A DNA stretch of 64,000 bases from Thelonectria olida. Lineage: Eukaryota > Ascomycota > Sordariomycetes > Hypocreales > Nectriaceae. The stretch covers positions 620,001-684,000 of the forward strand of contig JAGPYM010000006.1 in assembly GCA_020736575.1 (NCBI GenBank), read 5' to 3'. The position numbers and the translations under genes are program-made. Each line of letters begins with the position of its first letter. Positions within the stretch are counted from its first letter, which is position 1. Of this stretch, positions 22,601-34,201 are shown in pieces. The notes under the pieces were generated by a model. The model did no database searches. It had not been told where the DNA came from and saw only the letters and a list, made by a program, of their open reading frames with translations.

Positions 22601-22877
22601 AATTCTCATCTTGACCTCGCCACAATGTCATGACTAACCTGTATCTAGCTGGTGGAACCCTGCGGCTGAGTGGCAGTCTGCTGATCGATGCCACCGAATC
22701 GGACAGACACGGCCTTGCACTATTACTCGACTTTGTATCGAGGATTCTGTCGAGAGTCGTATGGTCATGATCCAAGAAAAGAAGACTAACATGATTCACT
22801 CAACTGTCAATGGGGACGACAAGGCGATGGAGTCGCTTAGTCCCGAGGATATGCAGTTCCTTTTCCGTGGTTCTTGA
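19607..22877 (+). CDS. RAD16: DNA repair protein Rad16 (SNF2 ATPase with RING finger)
   Basis: Rad16 is the SNF2-family ATPase/ubiquitin-ligase subunit of the Rad7-Rad16 repair complex. Exons 19607-19652, 19702-22594 and 22649-22877 encode 1055 residues. The N-terminus has three AT-hook cores (RGRP at residues 3-6, 56-59 and 79-82) in a long acidic, Ser-rich region. The ATPase lobe has [11 protein letters not shown] (about 475-487) and DEAH (about 594). A C3HC4 RING ([12 protein letters not shown] to CPRCHIPL) lies near 805-850, inserted between the two helicase lobes as in Rad16. The helicase C lobe includes [20 protein letters not shown] and ends with DPWWNPAAE and HRIGQTRP. The nested RING distinguishes it from most other SNF2 proteins. 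Confidence 0.95.
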
Positions 22878-23667
22878 GCCGATGGTGCCATGCAAAACGG
22901 CCGTCGCGTTGTTTTGATTCTGATGTTTCTTTTTTGGGGCAATGAGATGATTCGATGTGATATTCGTTATATCCGTAGAATAGTTAACGAGGCATTGTGC
23001 TTCCTAACAACTCGGGATATATACTACGTTGAGATGATGGAACGGCATCAGGGTTAATGGACTGACAAGGGAGACAAGGGGTTTCCAAGGCGCAGGGGAG
23101 TTGAAGAGGATTATGTCCAAAAGATGGGCTACATGCCTACCTAGGTGATTTATAGTGATTTCCCATGTCTTTCGAGAAGGCATTTCGTCCATTATGTTTA
23201 CTGTTTATCCAACTCCTAGGTATTTACTTGGACGAAGGCAAGAATTCTATCATCAAAGATTCTGAGAGACGTACTTTGTCCGCTTGAAGTGATCCGTCGT
23301 CTTCTATCAGATTCACGGCCTGTAGTATTCCCATCTGTACTTTCAAGAGCTTCATGAATCAATTCACCTTTGGGGTTTCTTAGCAAGCATGCCAGAGTCG
23401 AGTTCTAGCCGGAATCTGTGCATGTATTTCTTTTCTGTTCAATGTTTGCGAATCTCAAATCTCGTTTACCTAGGTCTCGGCGTACACTCCATTTCTGTAA
23501 TATCCACGAAACTAGGCCAATTTAGATTGCTAAGCCAAACGTTCTATCAAATCCATTTCCGCGAGGAAAGCACTCCAACGAAAGAAACAAAACCGACGAC
23601 TGGCCATCTACCTGCACCCCAAGAAGTCTGGTTGCCTTGCAAGGCCACAACCAATACGCTCATGAAC
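22878..23667. other. Convergent 3' intergenic region RAD16 / ODC
   Basis: Both neighbours end here, so it should hold only 3' UTRs and terminators. Three CCTAGGT motifs occur (about 23139, 23215 and 23468). No gene is seen. Confidence 0.5.
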
Positions 23668-25074
23668 TTAGATGTTTAACAGGGCCTTGGCGCCAGGCTC
23701 ACTGCAGACGTAAATGACATCGTGCGAGTTAGAGAAGCCGTTGAACTGAGTGGCTGAGCACTTGGTGTAAGCACCCATGTCCTCAAAGTAGAGCCAGTCG
23801 CCAACGTCGAGAATGGGACCGAACCGGGTGCACTCAGTGATGCGGTCGATTCCATCGCAGGTGGGGCCCCATACCGAATACTCGAGACCCTCACCGAGGG
23901 GAACAGGCTGGGCGGCGGCAGTGTTGTAGAGCGTCTTGCCATTGGCGCGAAGAACCTTGGCGATGGGGTTCTGGTGGTCGAACATGATGTTGGAAAAGTT
24001 GCCGTAAACACCGTCGTTGACATAGACCATGTAGGCGCTGGCGTCGATGGCAGGATCCTCGACAGTACGGCGAGCAATAATGTTGCAAGCAATGGTGAAC
24101 GCCGTAGCAACATAGTAGCGACCAGGCTCGGCAATGATCTCGACGCCACTGTGGGCAGGGAAGAACTCCTCAAGAGCTTCGCAGAGAACGGCAGACATCT
24201 TCTCGAATGTGTCCCCTGAGAAGCCGCCACCAACATCTAGGGTGTGCATGTTGAAACCAAGCTCATAGCCCTTCTGGAAAACTGAGTGAGCGTCACAAAC
24301 TGCCTTCCAGTAGGCGCCGGGGTCCGCGGCGCCGGAACCAACATGGAAACTGACGCCCACAACACTGAGGCCAAGGTTCTTGGCGAGAGTGAGGAGGTTG
24401 GTGGTGGTGTCCATGGCAGCACCAAACTTCATGCTGAAGCGGCACATGCTCTCGCTGTCGTCGGTCATGATGCGGAGGAAAAGCTCCGCGCCGGGGTAGA
24501 GCTTTGCAATCTTGTAGAGCTCATCGGCGTTGTCAAAAGTCATCTTCTTGACACCTGCAGACTTGACATATCGGACATAGGAGTTCGTCTTGCATGGCTG
24601 CGCGTAGATGATGCGGTCGGGGCTAAGGCCGCTGTTCAGGACCATCTCAATCTCGCCCTTGGATGCGCAATCAAAGCCAGTGCCAAGCTCAGCAAGGAGC
24701 TTGATGACCTGCGGGTCTGGGTTGCACTTGACGGCTGAGGCAGCGTTAGTTTGCCGTGATGCGAGACCGAGGGAGAAGCAGGGAAAATGCTTACCATAAA
24801 AGGGGCGGACACGAGGTAGGTTCTTCTTCCAGCGAAGGTGCTGGCGGTAGACCTCGCCAAGGTCAGCGACGAAGAAGGTGTCTTCTTCGCCAGGCTCGCA
24901 CATCTCATGGTCGACAGCCTCGACACGTTCGTGAAGGGCTTCGCCGATGAGCTGCTTGGGGGAATCGATCACTCCATAATGCTGGGGAGAATCCAAGATC
25001 GGTTTCTTCAAAGTAATATGTGGGTGATTGACATTATCGATGTAAGTGTCGAGGATTGCCGTTGCCATAACCAT
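23668..25074 (-). CDS. ODC1: Ornithine decarboxylase
   Basis: A PLP enzyme that converts ornithine to putrescine, the first committed step of polyamine synthesis. It corresponds to Neurospora spe-1. Exons 25074-24795 and 24734-23668 (intron GTAAGC..CTAAC..CAG) encode 448 residues. PLP-binding Lys96 lies in PFYAVKCNPD, the glycine loop is DVGGGFSG, and EPGRYYV binds the cofactor phosphate. The active-site Cys is in WGPTCDGID, and YVNDGVYGNF is also conserved. ATG 25074 is the first ATG after a stretch of about 720 nt that has none, so the start is secure. A TATA-like box at 25680-25686 suggests a leader of roughly 550-600 nt. Regulation by polyamines through the leader is likely (see the upstream frame at 25202-25453). 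Confidence 0.95.
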   Translation of the reverse strand: MVMATAILDTYIDNVNHPHITLKKPILDSPQHYGVIDSPKQLIGEALHERVEAVDHEMCEPGEEDTFFVADLGEVYRQHLRWKKNLPRVRPFYGKHFPCFSLGLASRQTNAASAVKCNPDPQVIKLLAELGTGFDCASKGEIEMVLNSGLSPDRIIYAQPCKTNSYVRYVKSAGVKKMTFDNADELYKIAKLYPGAELFLRIMTDDSESMCRFSMKFGAAMDTTTNLLTLAKNLGLSVVGVSFHVGSGAADPGAYWKAVCDAHSVFQKGYELGFNMHTLDVGGGFSGDTFEKMSAVLCEALEEFFPAHSGVEIIAEPGRYYVATAFTIACNIIARRTVEDPAIDASAYMVYVNDGVYGNFSNIMFDHQNPIAKVLRANGKTLYNTAAAQPVPLGEGLEYSVWGPTCDGIDRITECTRFGPILDVGDWLYFEDMGAYTKCSATQFNGFSNSHDVIYVCSEPGAKALLNI

Positions 25075-25201
25075 ATCCCAAACGGGGCCCAATAGAATTG
25101 AGATAGACTGAGGGGATGATTCAAGAGGTGACACAGGAGAAGTGAGATCTCCGGTGTTGTTTTGATGTAGAAGAGAAGCTTAACCTTGGGTCAAGCTGGT
25201 G

Positions 25202-25453
25202 TTAGGGTGGTCGAAAGCGATAGCAGACTGGTCCCTCAGTGGGCTGGCGAGGCCTCCTCGACTCTTCCCCGGTTAGAGGAAGAATCTGCTTGGTTCTCCT
25301 ATGCGGCAGCTGGTATTCGTCGAAAATCGACGGGGGAGGGTAGATGTTGTCGGAGTCGGACAAGACGAAAAGGTCGTGGAACTTAGGCGGCGGCGGCAGC
25401 AGTCGGAGGAGGGATGACGTTGATAATGTGGGAAGACTTCTGGAGGCTGAAAT
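25202..25453 (-). promoter_or_regulatory. Candidate AUU-initiated upstream reading frame in the ODC leader
   Basis: On the ODC sense strand a frame bounded upstream by TGA stays open through a GTG (25462) and an ATT (25453, preceded by AAG so A is at -3) and stops at TAA 25202-25204. That stop is 127 nt before the ODC start. From ATT it would encode 83 residues, including KFHDLFVLSDSDNIYPPPSI and four consecutive prolines, and it ends CYRFRPP-stop. The leader contains no ATG. AUG-less, polyamine-responsive upstream frames that mainly start at AUU have been reported for ODC homologues from yeast to mammals, so the arrangement fits that class. The start codon and the mechanism here are inference. 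Confidence 0.6.
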
Positions 25454-25679
25454 CTTTGTCACTGACGAAGCTCACGGCCGGAGGAGCCGTGGTGAGGGCG
25501 GTGCCTTTGCAAAGACCAAAGGCGGGTCAAGGGTTGGTTTGGCGAGCAGAGGCGAGCTCCGTCGTCGTTGAGGGTTTTGGAAGCGCGAGCGCTGAGGAGG
25601 TTAGCGAAAGAGCTGGTTGGTGGTCGAGTTGATGGTGATGGACGATGAGAGATGGAGGAAAGAAGAAGGGGGAATGTGG

Positions 25680-25686
25680 TTTTATA
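25680..25686 (-). promoter_or_regulatory. TATA-like element of the ODC gene
   Basis: TATAAAA on the minus strand, followed 30-60 nt downstream by pyrimidine-rich sequence suited to transcription start. It implies a leader of about 550-600 nt for ODC mRNA. Confidence 0.5.
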
Positions 25687-25875
25687 GGATCCAATTGACT
25701 ATGCCAAAGCTCCAATGTTGTTTGTTTTGTTATTGTTGTTGGGTGGTGCAAATAGGAGAGAGGGTGTGCGATGCAAGGTTGAGGTGTGGTAAAGCATGTG
25801 AAGCAGGTGGCGGGGAAGGTCGAATAAATTTTGCCCTGTGACGTTGACACTGGGACACAAGCGAGAGGATTTGGA

Positions 25876-25906
25876 GGGGCAGGGGGGAGGGGGAGGGGGA
25901 GGGGGG
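25876..25906 (+). other. G-rich tract with G-quadruplex potential
   Basis: Five runs of four to six G separated by one or two bases on the plus strand, about 200 bp upstream of the proposed ODC TATA element. Confidence 0.6.
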
Positions 25907-28351
25907 ACGGACGATTGGCAGGAACGAGGAGGAAAAGATTCGACAGAAGTTTCCAAAAAAGAAAAAAATGGACAACTGCTTGGGAAGGTGGAACTGGTCG
26001 CGTTGTGGCGCAGGACTGAGGTACCTTACCTAAGAGAAGCTGATCAAGGTCGCGAGTTGTCTCTACGAGTAGAGATACTCAAGGGAAAGCGAGATTTGAC
26101 GGTGAGAGAAATGGCGAGAGCACACGTATTCCTGTCAATGGGAAGATGACAACGAGAAAGAGAAGAGAAGAAGGTCAAGTTCCAAGGTGTCAGAGAGGGA
26201 AGAGAAAAAAAAATTGGGCAAGTGGACAGACTTGTGGATTCGATGAAGGAATGGGCTTTCTGCTTGGACAGGCGGTGGACGGATGTGCCCCGGCGCTACG
26301 GCGCCTCCCGGGGAAGCTTCCATCTGAAAGCTGTGAAAACAAGGCATTCTTATTACGAGAACGCGTGTGCTTTGTGATTCATCGTACCTGTCCTGTACCT
26401 GTCCTGTACCTGTCTCGGCTGCTCGAGACGCGGGACGTGTGAGACAAGCTTTCCGTATGGCTGCATGCAAGTGGTCAATTGTGGCTGATCAATCGGCCAT
26501 TTTAGACGCATGTCGCACCCGTCAGCTGGAAATCCTTGCGTGAACCACAAGGCAGAGCCCTAATGCGAAAAACGGAAAGTATCCCAAAACAATGCCCAAT
26601 TTGAAAATTCTGCATCTCAGCAACAACACGGCTGCGATTGCGACCAATCTGTTTTCATCGCAGTATTGCAATTATTGACCATTTTGTGCTTTGTGAGACG
26701 AAGTCCAACACGTCTCCCCGTGAACCTAATGCCATGCAAGCTGCTCAGAAAAACATGGGCTCCTTGATTGGCTGGAAGAGCATCCGTCCGGGGCGGCGCT
26801 CCGGCCATGCGGCCCCGTCTTTATCGACATGCTCCGGGAGGGTGGTTCATAATGGCTCTTCCAATTCTTCACCGACACAGTCACCGAGGCAGGGAATGCG
26901 AAATACAAAACACTTAGCCAAATCCTCCAATGTCGGTTGTCTGTCTTCCTGTTGCCATGTTCTCCTTGTGGCGAAATTGCCGTGGAATGATTATAGTCGT
27001 ATGCATTACTAAAAATTTTCACGTCTCAAAGTCTAGACCGCAACTACAAATAGAACCACGGCGTGGATATCCCGAGAGTACGGTACGGTATTTGTGCCCA
27101 AGTTTCAAGACCTATTCGCCGGCGGCATTGACAGAATTCCCTCATACTATTCCCATCCGACAATATCCGTTATTGCGGTAAAAAGTACTAAAGTACAAGC
27201 ATCGCCTCGCCCTGGCCATAGGGATCGAGCTTGGGTCAACTACGTAACACAAGGCAAAAACGAGACGGGAGGACATGTATGATGATGTACATAGCAGAGA
27301 CAGGGGTCGAGCTTATTGACAATAAGCCAGGAGCTATCCCTGCAAGAACGCCATCAGCAGCTTTCTCCTGTCTTTCATTGCGCCCTTTCTTTTTCGAACC
27401 ATGTACACTCCTCTCGACGAATAGTCGGACCGCTGCCGACATAGTTGCCGCGTTAAACTCGAGATTCCGACTCGAGGGGCGACATTACCTGGCTTCGACT
27501 CTCGTCTCTCACACCAGCCATTATATTACACGCCATAGAATGATCCTGACAAAGCCTGTGGCCGTCTCCAGGCTGCTATAGCGACCAACCGGGTCGCAAC
27601 CGCCTCCCACTCGAGAAGCTCTCATCTCGCCCCTATCGGGTTGAACTCATCATCTCCGCATGTACTCAGCTCTTTAGTCCGGCAATAATCCAACGCTCAA
27701 GGACTCCGGCTCTGATAGAACGAGCTGTCATCAATCTTTCCCGTCCCACTCCCCAACGACCCCTCGTCTCTCCACAAACCAACCTTTCCACACCGATCCA
27801 ACCTATCACTCCAACAGGCATTGCCATTCTCGGTTCCCCGTGCTTGGTGCTTGCGCTCCGCAGCCGCAGGGCCCCAGAGTCTGACAAGGCGGTTGTGGAG
27901 AAAAGGGTGAGCCAATGGGTCGGGAAGGTGAGGGAGAGAAGAGAGGAGTTGACTAGGTAGTGCGAGGGGAGACTGATGACATTGTCTTTTTCTTGCGTTG
28001 CTCTGTGGTCTCTCTGCCATTGAAGAAAAAGGCAGGGAGATGTATCGTATCTGAACGCGTGTTGTCACAGTAAACTCATCTCTGCATCATTCGGCAAGTG
28101 ACGCCTAGGCGATACTTGTCCGCCATGTCATGGAAAATTTCGTTCTTGGAGGAGTGTCATGTCTATATGTACAGTTATGTTGTATGTACACTTCATCGTA
28201 CAATGGGCTTTAACGCCCTGTTGCCCTTCTTCGTCTCTCGTTCTAGTCTCTCGCTGTGTATCTGACAACCAGATCGTCTATCAACATGGTTAGCATAGAT
28301 GCGTGCAGACAAATGCAGCCACGAGCCTAGCAGCCGCTCGGTTTGCGTCCT
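25907..28351. other. Gene-free interval between the ODC promoter and CYM1
   Basis: I find no supportable gene. Both flanking genes are on the minus strand. A short tandem of CCTGTCCTGTA occurs at about 26388-26415. The 27.65-28.05 kb part has overlapping minus-strand frames (one from ATG 28020) with no recognisable domain. Confidence 0.5.
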
Positions 28352-31300
28352 TTACTCGGCACCCTGGACGTCCATCTCGCGCAGCTTCCACTCGCCATCC
28401 ACCCAGGATTGCTTCTCTCCTAGGAAGGTGGTGGTCTCTTCGCCCTTACGCACAGCATCCACCAGGTAGCGCTGAGCCACATCGCGTACTTGGTCCTTCG
28501 TCACGTCAAGCAGCTGCTCACGCTTGCGCTGCTTCATCTCTTCCGTGATTCCCGACAGGAAGCGACCCATGCCTTCCTGGTTCACTGCCTGGGGGGCATC
28601 GACTCCCTGGAAGACCGATATTTTGGCCTCTTCCAGGTCCCGGCCCGACCACTGTTTGTCCGCTGCCCACTGGCCCGCATTTCGCATAATGCTCAAGGTG
28701 TTCTGTGGGTTGGGGTCACGATACGAGTAAAATCCAAACACGCCATCCAGAGGCCGCGAGTAAGCGCCGCCGCCGTAAGCACCGCCCTTCTCACGAATCT
28801 CATGATGCAAGTGCTTGTGAGTGAGGAGCTGGGATAGGATTTGGAGAGGTGCTCCGTCAGGAGACGTGTATGAGGTTGTCGGCACCGACAGGCCACCGTA
28901 GTAGACCTGGTAGGGCAAGGGGAAGAACGTCTTGCTATCACGAGGCAACTTTCGAGCCTCGGAGTTCTTCAAGCTCAAAGGCTCGCCAGAGTTGTTGGCC
29001 ATAAAGCTTTGCAAGGAGGCAGTGTTCTCCGCGACGCTCTCCGTTCCACAGGTGATGGCGGTGCGGAAGTTGCCACCAGCGAGGGCAAAGTTCTGGATCT
29101 GCTTGAGCTTGGAAATCACATCCTCAAGCTTGTCAGACTCCGGCCGGCTAGCTAGTGAGGTTACTAGCTTGACTTGCGACAAGCCAGAAACCTGCTGTCG
29201 CAACCAACCAGCTCGAGTGAGTTCGGACTCGGAGTATCCCATGGCGTAGCGGTGACCCGTAGATGCAATGTCGTTGACCACACCGTCTGCGGACGCCTGA
29301 AGCAACTGTCGAATACGAAGTGCTGCTTCAGAACTGTCAAAGTCGGTTTGTAAAACTAACTTCTGGATAATATCAAACATGACAGGCACATTCCGGTCCA
29401 GAGCCATGCCAGTGAAGATCAGGCCCTCGCTAGCTTGGTGGAAGTCTGTGGGAGACGATGTGCAGTGATATCCCACCGAAACACCGCCAGTCTTGAGCTT
29501 GATGAGATCCTCAAGCTGCTCCATGTTCATGTCCTTGGTGCCCAATCGCATGATGCTGTCGGTGAACAGAGGCACCAGCTCCCGCAGGTCATCGGGAAGG
29601 TTCTCCAGGGTATTAATGGCGCGGAAATAAGTCAGACCGTTGGTAGGAGCCTCTCGCCATTGGATTTTGGTACCGTTCGCCGTCTCGTCTCGGACCACCA
29701 CAGCGTCCTTAGTCCTTGGAATGTCCTTCACGTGGACTGTAGGAAGGCAGCTCAAATCCTCGGTGTTGGTTTTGTTTTGCTCAGTCAAGAGATCTTGCTC
29801 CTGCTGCTCAAAGTGTTTGCGAGCTTTGTCCTCACCACCGGCCTTCTTGATCGCGTCTTGAATCTTGCCCGAGAGCCGTTCCTGCTCCTCCTTAACCAAA
29901 TCCTCGCCATATGTGGCCGACGGAGCCATAGTAAACGTCAAAGCATTATCGTTCAGCAGGTACTTGTCCATCAACCCCTCCAAGTAGTTTCCTTGAGCCA
30001 GCTTTACCTGGAAGGCCTCAATCGTGTCATTCCAAGCGAGCGAGTCGAAAGGATCAGTGCCATTGAACCACTTGGGTTTAAGGCGGTTAAGCATGGAGAA
30101 CCCGAAGTTGGCGGTCTTGTGCTTCAAAGCCAGCTCGAGTTGGTGCAATGAGCCGTCGATCTTGGTCTTGTCGAAGCCCTTATCACGAGCCTCTCGCAGG
30201 ATTTGTTGGATTTTCTCCTTCAACTTCGGTACATCAGACTCCTGGACGCCTGTCAAACCAATTGAGAAGATCCCACGTTTCGCCGAGCTATCATAGCCAG
30301 CGTTGGGGCTCCAGTCAGCACCCATGCCAGCCTCAATCAGGCCTCTGTAGAGCGGTGACCCGTATCCGTCCATCAGCAGGGTCGAGAGCAATGAAATGGA
30401 GAAGGACTCGAGTACATCGGTTGTATCGCCTGTAACCCAAGAAACAGAGGTCTTGTACTGGCGATCAGGGTCGACCAAGGGATCCTGAGGGCCATAGAGA
30501 GTAACGTCCTTAGGACCACTCAACGTGATTGGTTCATGGATCTTCTTGTCATTCTGAATCCTGTCAAAGGCCTGGAGTTGTGCATTAACCGCCTGGAGAT
30601 GGTCGGACAGAGGCATATCGCCATATGAGAAGATCTTGGCGTTGCTAGGATGGTAGTGTTCGGCCTGGAATTGCTTGAGCTGTTCATATGTCAAGTCGGT
30701 AATTTTTTGAGGATCACCCCCGGAGTTATTGATGTCGGGGAAGATGTGGTCGTGGAAACGAATGTAGTAGAGGTAACCAGCATCTGACATTTGGCCCTTC
30801 ATCTCGTTGTAAACAACGCCCTTGAAGACCAGCTTCTTGCTTGCCTCGTCTTCGGCCAGCGGGTTTTCTGGGCCGATACGCCATCCCTCCTGCGTAAAGT
30901 CGGACTGCTTGAGCAGTGGGTGAAGAGTCGCATCGAGGTATACGGACATCAGATTCTTGAAGTCCTGTTCGTTGGTGGTTGCGAAAGGATAAAAGGTGTG
31001 ATCGGAGGCCGTGAAAGCATTCATGAAGTTGGAGAGGGTGCGAGGCAGCATCTTAAAGAAGGGGTCGCGAATGGGGTATCTAGATAATCGGGATTAGCCA
31101 TTGTCCATGTTCTGCCGGATGCATTGGGTTGCAAGAGGAAGTCGTACTTTTCGCTGCCACAGAGAGTGGTGTGCTCAAGAATATGAGGGACACCGGTGTC
31201 GTCCGGAGGGTTCGTCTTGAAGCCGATGGAGAAGACATTGTTACTGTCATCGCGCGCAATGTGGAGGTAGTCGGCACCCGTCTTGTCGTGTTGCAGATGA

Positions 31301-31434
31301 AGAGCCGTAAGCTTAAGCTCTGGTACGTGCTTGGATCGCACAAGAGTGAAGCCGTGGAGCTTCTCGCCGGGTTTGGGGAACTGCGATAGCTCCGTCACGG
31401 CCTTGCGCGCCGAGGCAGCTGCGTTTCGAAGCAT
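28352..31434 (-). CDS. CYM1: Mitochondrial presequence protease Cym1/PreP (M16C)
   Basis: A zinc metalloprotease that degrades cleaved presequences in the mitochondrial intermembrane space or matrix. Exons 31434-31148 and 31079-28352 encode 1004 residues, the usual family length. The inverted zinc motif is HILEH (His84, Glu87, His88), and a distal Glu in [12 protein letters not shown] is the expected third ligand region. The splice join gives [20 protein letters not shown], strongly conserved in PreP. The first 20 residues ([16 protein letters not shown]) form a basic amphipathic presequence. Near the C-terminus, [12 protein letters not shown] and [10 protein letters not shown] are typical. 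The single intron (31080-31147) has GTACGA..TAG ends. Confidence 0.95.
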
Positions 31435-32597
31435 GTTGACGACGGGCGGTTGATGCCGGAGGGAAAGAAGGAGAGAAGTGATACAAGGAAGAAAAGAACA
31501 AATTTAGTTGTACATGAAATAAATAAAATTACAGAAATAGAGCCCGATTCAACAACGCGGCGTCACGAAGCGTTGAAGACCCGACTCAATATCGTGGCAA
31601 GATCAAAAGCGAAGATTTCAATCCCGATGGCTGCAAGTTGTCGGCACAATGACGCCGAGCATCCCGTCTGCCTGAGGTGGCCAGTTAATCAATGGATCAA
31701 TTGGGTCCATCCACCGTGGATCGGAGAGGCCAGGGTCTGGGTCAGTGGGTTGCAGTGGCCCTGTAATTGTAGCGCACAACGTCACCCGCCCACTGCCAAC
31801 GACGTATTTTCCAGTGGCCACAGTGCACTTAGCCCTGGACAAGGGCCTGTTCCCCCACCTGCCCACCACTGCGGGTGCCGGATTAGTCAGGCAAGGCTAC
31901 TGACGTGCCGTGTCTGGGTGGCTCTTTCCAATGGCCAGCATTCCCGGCCATTCCATCGGTACAATAAGTTGCTATCGCGGAGATAAGTCGTCCCTAACTG
32001 AACGCTGCTAGTGCCCTATCGTCCACTGTCATCACCACAACGGCTCCATGGCAAAACCCATCCAAGCGTTTTGAGACCGAGTTCATGAGCGCTTCCTCTC
32101 GTGCCGTCCATTCGCAAGAGTTGATGGCTTCCACGCCTACTCGTTGCTGCACATTTAGTCTCATCATTCAATAGCCATCCACTGCCGATCATATCCAACG
32201 GTAGGTCCGACCCGAAACCGCCTGCAGGTGCAAGGTCACGGCTCTACGCTGAGATGCCCTGCAAGTCGTAACGCCCACGGTCCCTTCCCCATCCGCCACC
32301 ACTGCCACGCCCGCGGTAGACGGGCACAATTCGCCCCGATTCTCACTAACGTCCGTTTCTTCAGTCCAAGCAACATCATTTGCCCCGTCATCAACACCTC
32401 TTAACCACCAACTGCGAATTAACGGCCATACCGGCCACTGTGTGGTGTCTCCCCTCGACCATTCCCCGCCGCCAGCCGACGACATTAACCCTCGAGACCC
32501 GAACTTGCTACACCCGACCTCGACGATTCTCCTCGTGACGCCCACCTAACTCTTCCTCGACGGCCTCCGTAAAGGTCCTCGAAAACCTGGATCGGCG
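31435..32597. promoter_or_regulatory. Divergent CYM1/taxilin intergenic region
   Basis: A 1.16 kb region between two divergent start codons; no gene is seen. It should contain both promoters. Confidence 0.55.
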
Positions 32598-34201
32598 ATG
32601 CCTGCAAGCCAGCTAGACGCTCCTCTAGCCAACGGGCATGACCATGCCCATCCCCCGCCAGCAAGCAAGAAGGCCAAGGGAAAGAAGGCCATGGATTCTA
32701 ATGAAGCCTCGCGCCTGCTTCAGGCCCGTATCTCTCAACTCGAACAAGATGCAGCTGGCGAGAAGGACCAAGAGTTGGAGATTGGTGCGTTGCGCCCCTC
32801 GTGACGTCGAAACGAAATTCCCAAAACTTGACGAGAAAAGGAAGGAACTTGTGCTGATATATGGCCGGTATAGAGCGGGAAGTCAAGCGTGCCAACCGTG
32901 ACCTCCTCCAGCAGGTTTCTAAGATGGACAATATGCAGAAGATCGATCATTTGACGAAGCGCTCGAGCGAACTTTTGGCCGATATGCGACGCCTGGAGCG
33001 CGAGAACCAGAAGAACAAGCGCCGTGGAGACAATCTGCAGAAAGAGCGAGACACAAGTCGCACCGAGCTCAGTAAGACAGTTGGTCTGAAGGAGAAACTA
33101 GAGAAGCTCTGTCGCGAACTCCAGCGTGACAACAACAAGATGAAGGTGGGTAGTTGGAGAATGGCAAACGTGTCAAGTCGACCAAGTCCGTACTAATTTG
33201 CACTGCACAGAACGAGAACAAGGAGCTACAGACGACTCAAAAGCGCAATAACACTGCCTGGGACGAAAAGTATGCGATCTTGTTAGCGAAACTCGAGGGT
33301 TATCAAGAGGCGAAAGACACACCTCGAAAACAAGTGGTGGACTACGAAATTGACGAATTGTGAGGAGTTATCGCCAAGGCGACGAACACAACGGTATCTC
33401 GCTAACCCTTCTCGCTAGGTTTCGAGTCCGATTCAAATCCTTCGTCGAGCAGTACGAGTTACGAGAGCTGCATTTTCACTCCATGATGCGAACCAAAGAA
33501 CTCGAGGTCCAATATCATATGGCTCGGTTCGAACGAGAGAAGAAGAGCGCCGATGCCGAGTCGACAAAGGCCCGTCACCTGCAATCGCAAGTTCAAGCGT
33601 TCACCAAGACGGAAACAGAGCTGAGGAATCAACTCAACGTTTACGTCGATAAGTTCAAGCAGGTGGGTTGCTCCCCGGCAACCCCGGTGCGGCATCTTGA
33701 CTAATTCCACAGCAGGTGGAGGATACACTTAACAATAGCAATGACTTGTTCCTGTCATTTCGCAAGGAGATGGAAGACATGTCGAAGAAGGGGAAGCGTT
33801 TGGAAAAGGAGAACGAGGCCCTCAAACGACAGAAGGAGGCGACATCCACCAACATCATCCGTATGGCGGAAGAGCGCCAGCAGTGGAAAAAGAAAACTGA
33901 GTCTGCAGAGAAGAAGACCGAGAAGCTTATGAGCATCATCCAGCAGATGCAGCAGCAAGGCCGCAAGGTCCCACCAGGCATGGCCAGTGCAGTGGAAAAC
34001 ACTTACCCGAACGCCAATGACAATGGCGAGGGAGACGAGAGCGACTATTCCGAGGAAGAGGGCGAGGACGACGGAGAGCTTAGCGAGTTCGACGACGACG
34101 ACACGGAGGATGAGCCACCGTCCAACGATCAGGGGGCGCCAGTCCCCTACGGACCGGAACGGCCACCTCAGCCGGCACCTGCGGCAACCAACGGACACTA
34201 G
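32598..34201 (+). CDS. Taxilin family coiled-coil protein
   Basis: Taxilins are long coiled-coil proteins; animal members bind syntaxins and act in vesicle traffic. Exons 32598-32784, 32874-33145, 33211-33359, 33419-33662 and 33716-34201 encode 445 residues. The core runs from QKIDHLTKRSSELLADMRRL through KFKSFVEQYELRELHFHSMM to NSNDLFLSFRKEMEDMSKK, which is the taxilin domain. The acidic tail (about residues 380-425) is followed by Pro-rich sequence and the end ATNGH. The last acceptor is a tandem CAGCAG, so an extra Gln is possible. The reading frame stays open for 83 codons after the TAG stop (see findings). It is divergent from CYM1 and tandem with STE24. Confidence 0.93.

Noticed and set aside
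27666..28020. Overlapping minus-strand frames near 28 kb
   Set aside because: No splice combination gave a recognisable protein.
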